Below are positions 7,434-11,458 of a stretch of DNA of 11,458 nucleotides, piece after piece. The notes under the pieces are model-generated. The model was given only the letters and a program-made list of their open reading frames with translations, was not told the origin of the DNA and ran no database searches. Origin of the DNA: an uncultured Bacteroidota bacterium (lineage in GTDB: Bacteria > Bacteroidota > Bacteroidia > Flavobacteriales > Flavobacteriaceae); the NCBI GenBank assembly GCA_903879875.1, contig CAIRNC010000552.1, forward strand, positions 1-11,458, written 5' to 3'. The number at the start of each line of letters is the position of its first letter. Position 1 is the first letter of the stretch. A program made the translations under genes and the position numbers.

Positions 7434-8003
7434 ATGGCAACTGAAAATAAAAATTTATCGAATTACAATAAAGACACCATCCCAAACGCGAAAGATTTTC
7501 GGTTTGGGATTGTTGTTTCTGAATGGAACAGTCACATCACCGAAGGCTTATATTCGGGTGCAATAGCCGCATTAACAGACTGTGGCGCTTTGCATAAAAA
7601 CATTATAAGGTGGAATGTACCCGGCAGTTTTGAGCTTGTTTATGCCGCCAAAAAAATGATTGAAACCCAAAATCCTGATGTGCTAATTACTATTGGAAGT
7701 GTTATAAAAGGAGAAACCCAACATTTTGATTTTGTTTGCGAAGGCGTTACTCAAGGCGTTAAAGATTTGAATGTCTTGTCAGATGTTCCTGTGGTTTTTT
7801 GCGTTTTAACTGATAATACCGAGCAACAATCCATCGATAGGAGTGGAGGGATTCATGGGAATAAAGGAATAGAGGCTGCTATAACCGCAATAAAAATGGC
7901 TTTTCTGAGACAACAAGCCAATCTGGGGCATTTTCAAAACCATAATTTAATTGGCAGTAATCAATTGCAAATTGAAGACGGCATTGCAAAATTAGAGAAA
8001 TAA
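7434..8003 (+). CDS. ribH: 6,7-dimethyl-8-ribityllumazine synthase
   Basis: RibH condenses 5-amino-6-ribitylaminouracil with 3,4-dihydroxy-2-butanone 4-phosphate to give the direct precursor of riboflavin, in the cytoplasm as a pentameric or icosahedral assembly. The 189-residue protein shows the family blocks in order: FGIVVSEWNSHIT at 24-36, NVPGSFELVYAAKKM at 61-75, IGSVIKGETQHFDFVCEGV at 87-105 with the catalytic His97, and IDRSGGIHGNKGIEAA at 134-149 with the phosphate-binding Arg136. Trp31 occupies the position of the aromatic residue that stacks on the substrate (often Phe). The family is usually about 155-160 residues; this protein has extra residues at the N-terminus (about 20) and a C-terminal tail of about 30 residues beyond the core. 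A strong terminator follows, so this is the end of a unit. No FMN riboswitch is seen in the 81 bases upstream. Confidence 0.97.
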   Translation: MATENKNLSNYNKDTIPNAKDFRFGIVVSEWNSHITEGLYSGAIAALTDCGALHKNIIRWNVPGSFELVYAAKKMIETQNPDVLITIGSVIKGETQHFDFVCEGVTQGVKDLNVLSDVPVVFCVLTDNTEQQSIDRSGGIHGNKGIEAAITAIKMAFLRQQANLGHFQNHNLIGSNQLQIEDGIAKLEK

Positions 8004-8030
8004 CTACAAGTTAAATTTAGTTTACAAACC

Positions 8031-8065
8031 AACCTACTTAACTTTTAAGTAGGTTTTTGTTTTTT
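8031..8065 (+). terminator. intrinsic terminator after ribH
   Basis: AACCTACTTA (8031-8040) and TAAGTAGGTT (8046-8055) form a perfect 10-bp stem with the 5-nt loop ACTTT. The stem runs into a T-tract (8054-8065, one G at 8059). It begins 28 bases after the ribH stop and separates ribH from mutL. Confidence 0.88.
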
Positions 8066-8074
8066 ATGAAAACT

Positions 8075-8110
8075 TTGACAATAAAACCAAATAGAAATTA
8101 CTTAAATTTG
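8075..8110 (+). promoter_or_regulatory. candidate promoter of mutL
   Basis: TAAATTTG at 8103-8110 fits the Bacteroidota -7 consensus. The nearest upstream TTG is at 8075-8077, giving a spacer of 25 bases, longer than the usual 19 or so; the -33 half is therefore uncertain. The site follows the ribH terminator, so mutL needs a promoter here. A start near 8117 would make the heptad array at 8122-8149 the mutL leader. Confidence 0.5.
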
Positions 8111-8119
8111 TCAACTTTG

Positions 8120-8149
8120 GGTTTAAACTTTAAACCTCAAACTTTAAAC
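8120..8149 (+). repeat. heptanucleotide array and palindrome in the mutL leader
   Basis: From 8122 the sequence reads in 7-base steps: TTTAAAC, TTTAAAC, CTCAAAC, TTTAAAC, up to 8149, just before a T-run and the mutL ATG at 8158. Equivalently, the 13-base unit AAACTTTAAACCT occurs at 8125-8137 and again at 8139-8151, with a period of 14 (two heptads). The first two units also form a perfect inverted repeat, GGTTTAAA (8120-8127), C, TTTAAACC (8129-8136). Its function is unknown. Confidence 0.8.
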
Positions 8150-8157
8150 CTTTTTTA

Positions 8158-10005
8158 ATGTCGAGTATCATTCAATTACTTCCTGATCATGTTGCCAATC
8201 AGATTGCTGCTGGAGAAGTCGTGCAGCGTCCGGCTTCTGTCGTGAAAGAATTGCTGGAAAATGCAGTTGATGCAAAGGCAACGGACATTAAATTAATCAT
8301 TAAGGATGCTGGAAAATCACTGGTTCAAGTGATTGATAACGGACAAGGAATGAGTGTTACCGATGCCAGAATGTGTTTTGAACGGCATGCTACTTCTAAA
8401 ATTCGTCAGGCTGAAGATTTATTTTCATTGTACACCAAAGGATTTCGTGGTGAAGCTTTAGCGTCTATTGCTGCTATTGCTCATGTAGAAATGAAAACCA
8501 AGCAAGACCAAGAGGAATTAGGCACGCATATTATCATTGAAGGAAGTAAGTTTGTCAACCAAGATGTGGCAGTTTTGCCAAAAGGTACTTCTTTCTCAGT
8601 GAAGAATTTGTTTTATAATATTCCCGCTCGACGCAATTTCCTGAAATCGGATACGGTGGAGCACCGTCATGTGGTGGATGAATTTCAGCGTGTGGCGTTG
8701 GCGCATCCCAACATTCATTTTACTTTTTACCATAATGGAAGTGAATTGTTCAACTTGCCTTCCTCTAATTTAAGACAACGTATTGTAGCTGTTTTTTCTG
8801 GAAAAACGAATGAAAAGCTAGTTCCAGTTCAAGAAAAAACCGAAATTGTAGCAATTCAAGGATTTGTTGGAAAACCTGAATTTGCCAAAAAAAATCGTGG
8901 CGAACAGTTTTTCTTTGTCAATAACCGATTCATTAAAAGTGGCTACTTGCATCATGCAGTTATGGCGGCTTTTGAAGGATTGCTCAAGGATGGTGCGCAA
9001 CCGAGCTATTTTTTATACTTAGATGTTCCTCCAAACACGATTGACATCAATATTCATCCTACTAAAACTGAAATTAAATTTGACGATGAACACGCATTAT
9101 ATGCCATTTTGCGTTCTACTATAAAACACAGTTTGGGTCAATTTAACGTGGCACCTATTTTAGATTTTGAACGCGATGCTGAGCTGGATACGCCTTACCA
9201 TTACAAAGATTTGGATGCCGAGATTCCGACCATTCAGGTGGACGGTAGTTTTAATCCTTTTTCGGTTGGAACGACAAGTAAATCATTCGGAAGTGCTAAA
9301 AAATCAAACACTTCGAGTTGGGAAAGTTTGTATGTTGGTTTAAAGCAAGACACCGCATCTATTACAGAAATGGACGATTTTCAATTTGAAAGTAAAGTTG
9401 CCACCGCTGCTTTATTTGATGACAACGAATTTGAAAATACAGCAAATGCCACCTATCAAATACACAAAAAATATATTGTCAATCCAATAAAATCAGCCAT
9501 GTTAATTGTGGACCAACAAAGGGCACATCAGCGGGTTTTATACGAACAATTTCTTACCAATATGACCGTGCATCAAGCGATGAGTCAGCAATTGTTGTTT
9601 CCTTTAAATTTGTATTTCTCTTCCAACGAAATGAAATTAATTGATGAATTGAAAGCCGCTTTAGGGAATACAGGATTTCAATTTGAAGAAACGCATCACG
9701 ACCATGTTGTTATTTCGGGACTGCCGGTTACTATTTCTGAAAGTGAAGTGACGCTTGTTTTGGAACAATTATTAAGCGATTTGAGTGATGGTATTCCCGA
9801 AAATAGTTTCAGTCAAAATGATAGTATTGCCAAATCGATGGCGAAAAGTTTGGCAGTAAAAACCGGTACTTATTTAACTCAAAAAGAACAAGAAAATTTG
9901 GTAAACGGACTTTTTGCTTGCAAAGATCCTAATGTTTCTCCTTTTCAAAAACCCACTTTCATCACAATAAGTGTGGAAGATTTAGACAAAAAATTTGCTT
10001 TATGA
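8158..10005 (+). CDS. mutL: DNA mismatch repair protein MutL, apparently without endonuclease metal site
   Basis: A 615-residue MutL, which couples mismatch recognition by MutS to downstream repair. The N-terminal GHKL ATPase is intact: catalytic Glu31 and Mg-binding Asn35 in KELLENAVDA, DNGQGM at 60-65, RHATSK at 76-81 and GFRGEALASI at 95-104. A variable linker spans about 335-425, followed by the C-terminal dimerisation domain. In MutH-lacking bacteria this domain normally carries DQHAxxE, ACK and CPHGRP metal motifs. Here the corresponding stretches read DQQRAHQ (452-458), AKSLAVK (562-568) and SPFQKP (594-599), so the key His, Glu and Cys residues are replaced. A clamp-binding-type motif QQLLFP (477-482) remains. 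The start at 8158 gives MSSIIQLLPDHVANQIAAGE, the canonical opening. The stop overlaps the following rhomboid gene. Confidence 0.97.
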   Translation: MSSIIQLLPDHVANQIAAGEVVQRPASVVKELLENAVDAKATDIKLIIKDAGKSLVQVIDNGQGMSVTDARMCFERHATSKIRQAEDLFSLYTKGFRGEALASIAAIAHVEMKTKQDQEELGTHIIIEGSKFVNQDVAVLPKGTSFSVKNLFYNIPARRNFLKSDTVEHRHVVDEFQRVALAHPNIHFTFYHNGSELFNLPSSNLRQRIVAVFSGKTNEKLVPVQEKTEIVAIQGFVGKPEFAKKNRGEQFFFVNNRFIKSGYLHHAVMAAFEGLLKDGAQPSYFLYLDVPPNTIDINIHPTKTEIKFDDEHALYAILRSTIKHSLGQFNVAPILDFERDAELDTPYHYKDLDAEIPTIQVDGSFNPFSVGTTSKSFGSAKKSNTSSWESLYVGLKQDTASITEMDDFQFESKVATAALFDDNEFENTANATYQIHKKYIVNPIKSAMLIVDQQRAHQRVLYEQFLTNMTVHQAMSQQLLFPLNLYFSSNEMKLIDELKAALGNTGFQFEETHHDHVVISGLPVTISESEVTLVLEQLLSDLSDGIPENSFSQNDSIAKSMAKSLAVKTGTYLTQKEQENLVNGLFACKDPNVSPFQKPTFITISVEDLDKKFAL

Positions 10006-10769
10006 TGAACATCACACCAACTGTTAAGCAGTTATTGATTATTAATGTTATTTTTTATATTGGTGCCAATTTTATTGGTAATCGAGATATGAATTATAGT
10101 TTATTATCGCTGTATTCGTTTCAAAATCCTAATTTTCATTTTTGGCAACCCATCACGCACATGTTCATGCACGCGAAAGTTCCCGATTTTAGTCATATTT
10201 TGTTCAATATGTTCGGATTGTATTCTTTTGGGTCTGCGTTAGAGCATTTTTGGGGAGGCAAAAAGTTTTTGTTTTTTTACATCTCTTGTGGATTAGGAGC
10301 GGCTTTGTTGCATATGGGTATGAATTATTATTCATACCACGTGGGCTTAAATCATTTAACTGATTTAGGTTTGGAAAATCAACTACAAAATTTTCTTAAA
10401 ACAGGTGGAATGAATTTTTCTGTAAGACCTCCAAATTTAGATGAGGGCCTTTTGCAAAGTATGTATTTAGCTTATAATTCACCAATGTTAGGCGCCTCTG
10501 GTGCTATCTATGGATTATTAGTAGCATTTGCTTTTATGTTTCCAAATGCCGAATTAGCTTTAATGTTTATCCCTATTCCTATCAAGGCAAAATATTTTGT
10601 TCCAATGTGGATGATTTTATATGATGGATTTTTTGGAATATTTGGTAATTCATTTATGGGAATAGAAGATGGAATCGGTCATTTTGCCCATATAGGTGGT
10701 GCATTAACAGGATTTATAATGATGTGGTTTTGGAAAAAAACGCAGTTTAATAAAAACAGATGGAATTAA
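10002..10769 (+). CDS. rhomboid family intramembrane serine protease
   Basis: A 255-residue polytopic inner-membrane protein. The Ser-His dyad of rhomboids is intact: Ser166 in GASGAIYG (164-171), with Tyr170 at the position of the active-site tyrosine of GlpG, and His230 in GHFAHIGGALTG (226-237). His65 and Asn69 in HILFNMFGLYSFG fit the oxyanion-side HxxxN motif. Hydrophobic helices are visible at about 10-24, 62-82, 87-108, 163-181, 186-214 and 228-244. A hydrophilic insert of about 45 residues (112-156) separates the third and fourth segments. Rhomboids cleave membrane-spanning substrates; no substrate is evident. Two start codons stand in tandem: the first overlaps the mutL stop by 4 bases (ATGA), the second by 1 base (TGATG), so translation is probably coupled to mutL. 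A second rhomboid gene follows on the same strand. Confidence 0.93.
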   Translation: MMNITPTVKQLLIINVIFYIGANFIGNRDMNYSLLSLYSFQNPNFHFWQPITHMFMHAKVPDFSHILFNMFGLYSFGSALEHFWGGKKFLFFYISCGLGAALLHMGMNYYSYHVGLNHLTDLGLENQLQNFLKTGGMNFSVRPPNLDEGLLQSMYLAYNSPMLGASGAIYGLLVAFAFMFPNAELALMFIPIPIKAKYFVPMWMILYDGFFGIFGNSFMGIEDGIGHFAHIGGALTGFIMMWFWKKTQFNKNRWN

Positions 10770-10772
10770 TTT

Positions 10773-10828
10773 TAGGCAATAGATAATAGGTAGTAGGCAA
10801 TAGGGGGTAGGTAGTAGGAAATAGAACA
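10773..10828 (+). repeat. TAG-heptad array, left half of an inverted array pair
   Basis: Beginning 4 bases after the first rhomboid stop, eight consecutive 7-base units all start with TAG: TAGGCAA, TAGATAA, TAGGTAG, TAGGCAA, TAGGGGG, TAGGTAG, TAGGAAA, TAGAACA. The period is exact; only the last four positions vary. It is followed almost at once by an array of complementary character (10832-10894). Confidence 0.85.
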
Positions 10829-10831
10829 GCC

Positions 10832-10894
10832 AACCAAGAACCCACAACCTACAACCCACAACCTACGACCTACAACCCTTAACCCACAACCTTA
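10832..10894 (+). repeat. AACC-heptad array before the second rhomboid
   Basis: Nine exact 7-base units follow the pattern (A/G)ACCnnn: AACCAAG, AACCCAC, AACCTAC, AACCCAC, AACCTAC, GACCTAC, AACCCTT, AACCCAC, AACCTTA. It ends 5 bases before the ATG at 10900. Its reverse complement (GTAGGTT units) resembles the left array: 10807-10818 can pair with 10862-10873 at 11 of 12 positions. The spacer transcript could therefore form a long imperfect hairpin. Confidence 0.85.
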
Positions 10895-10899
10895 AAAAA

Positions 10900-11458
10900 A
10901 TGAGCAGTATTATAGATGATTTAAAAATGCAATATAAATTTGGTGGAATAACCCAACGGTTGATCTATTGGAATGTGGCGTGTTTCTTACTATCCTTGTG
11001 TTTTTACCATTTTAATTTAGGCAAATTTGAATTTCCACGATGGATTGCTTTGTATTCGGATAGTACAGTTGCCTTGTCCAATCCTTGGACTTTTCTTACC
11101 TATGCTTTCTTTCATGATGGGTTTGGGCATATTTTTTTCAATATGATTTTATTGAATTTTGCGAGCACCTTATTTCTAACTTTTTTCACTCAAAAGCAAT
11201 TGTTTGGATTGTATATTTTGAGTGCGTTATTTGCTGGATTCGCCTTCGTTTTTGGTTATTATTTTCTAAATCAAAGCACTTTAATTGTGGGTGCATCGGC
11301 TGCAATTATGGCTATTTTAGTCGCTACAACTACCTATCAACCGTTGATGAATGTGCGGTTGTTGTTGGTAGGAAATGTAAAATTGTGGCATATTACGCTG
11401 GTGATTTTAATCATCGATTTGATGCAAATTCGCATTGAAAATACTGGTGGACATATTG
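10900..11458 (+). CDS. second rhomboid family protein (C-terminus cut by window edge)
   Basis: The ATG at 10900 opens a frame that stays open to the right edge, with 186 complete residues visible. It is a polytopic membrane protein with rhomboid signatures: a cytosolic N-terminus of about 20 residues, a first helix at about 21-38, the WTFLTYAFFH segment at 63-72 (compare WQPITHMFMH in the upstream gene), His77 and Asn81 in GHIFFNM, and the presumed nucleophile Ser133 in GASAAI. The last visible residues, GGHI, match the GHFAH region of the upstream paralogue, so the catalytic histidine should lie just past the window. Differences from the canonical active site are Ala134 after the serine (usually Gly) and Met137 where Tyr is common. 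It sits 130 bases after the first rhomboid, behind the paired heptad arrays, with only an A-run and no Shine-Dalgarno sequence before the start. Confidence 0.88.
   Translation, partial: MSSIIDDLKMQYKFGGITQRLIYWNVACFLLSLCFYHFNLGKFEFPRWIALYSDSTVALSNPWTFLTYAFFHDGFGHIFFNMILLNFASTLFLTFFTQKQLFGLYILSALFAGFAFVFGYYFLNQSTLIVGASAAIMAILVATTTYQPLMNVRLLLVGNVKLWHITLVILIIDLMQIRIENTGGHI

Noticed and set aside
1..11458. Search for a defence system, CRISPR array, prophage, toxin-antitoxin pair or non-coding RNA gene
   Set aside because: Every substantial open frame belongs to a known housekeeping or envelope family, and the only repeats are the short heptad arrays, which lack spacers or associated genes.

Overview
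The window looks like an ordinary chromosomal segment of a member of the Bacteroidota, most likely a Flavobacterium-like Flavobacteriaceae. The reasons are strong AT-richness, start codons without good Shine-Dalgarno sequences, promoter elements of the Bacteroidota type (TTG, about 19 bp, TAnnTTTG), a lipoprotein-type signal peptide, and protein sequences with a flavobacterial flavour. No mobile elements, tRNA, rRNA, CRISPR arrays or phage genes are visible. Coding density is high: the largest gap between genes is about 155 bases, so no gene-free stretch exceeds 300 bases.

Left half, minus strand (1-6411). Reading in the direction of transcription: recF (recombination mediator/ATPase); a lipid-anchored rhodanese-thioredoxin fusion; a DUF2461/TIGR02453-type protein; a family-4-like glycosyltransferase; an AsnB-type glutamine-hydrolysing asparagine synthetase; and murB (peptidoglycan precursor synthesis), which runs off the left edge. 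The four genes from the rhodanese-thioredoxin protein to asnB are separated by only 2-3 bases and should be one transcript. murB has its own well-formed promoter in the gap behind asnB.

Right half, plus strand (6567-11458). After a divergent intergenic region come a membrane-anchored TPR protein, ribH (lumazine synthase, riboflavin pathway) with a strong intrinsic terminator, mutL, a rhomboid protease whose start overlaps the mutL stop, and a second rhomboid that runs off the right edge.

Most of the content is housekeeping: cell wall, riboflavin, DNA repair and membrane proteolysis. I see no clear new multi-gene system. Two things stand out. First, MutL keeps its N-terminal ATPase and its clamp-binding motif but appears to have lost every metal-binding residue of the C-terminal endonuclease. 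Second, heptanucleotide-periodic arrays sit directly against the start codons of mutL and of the second rhomboid; the latter array is paired with an oppositely oriented heptad array, so the spacer between the rhomboids could fold into a long imperfect hairpin.
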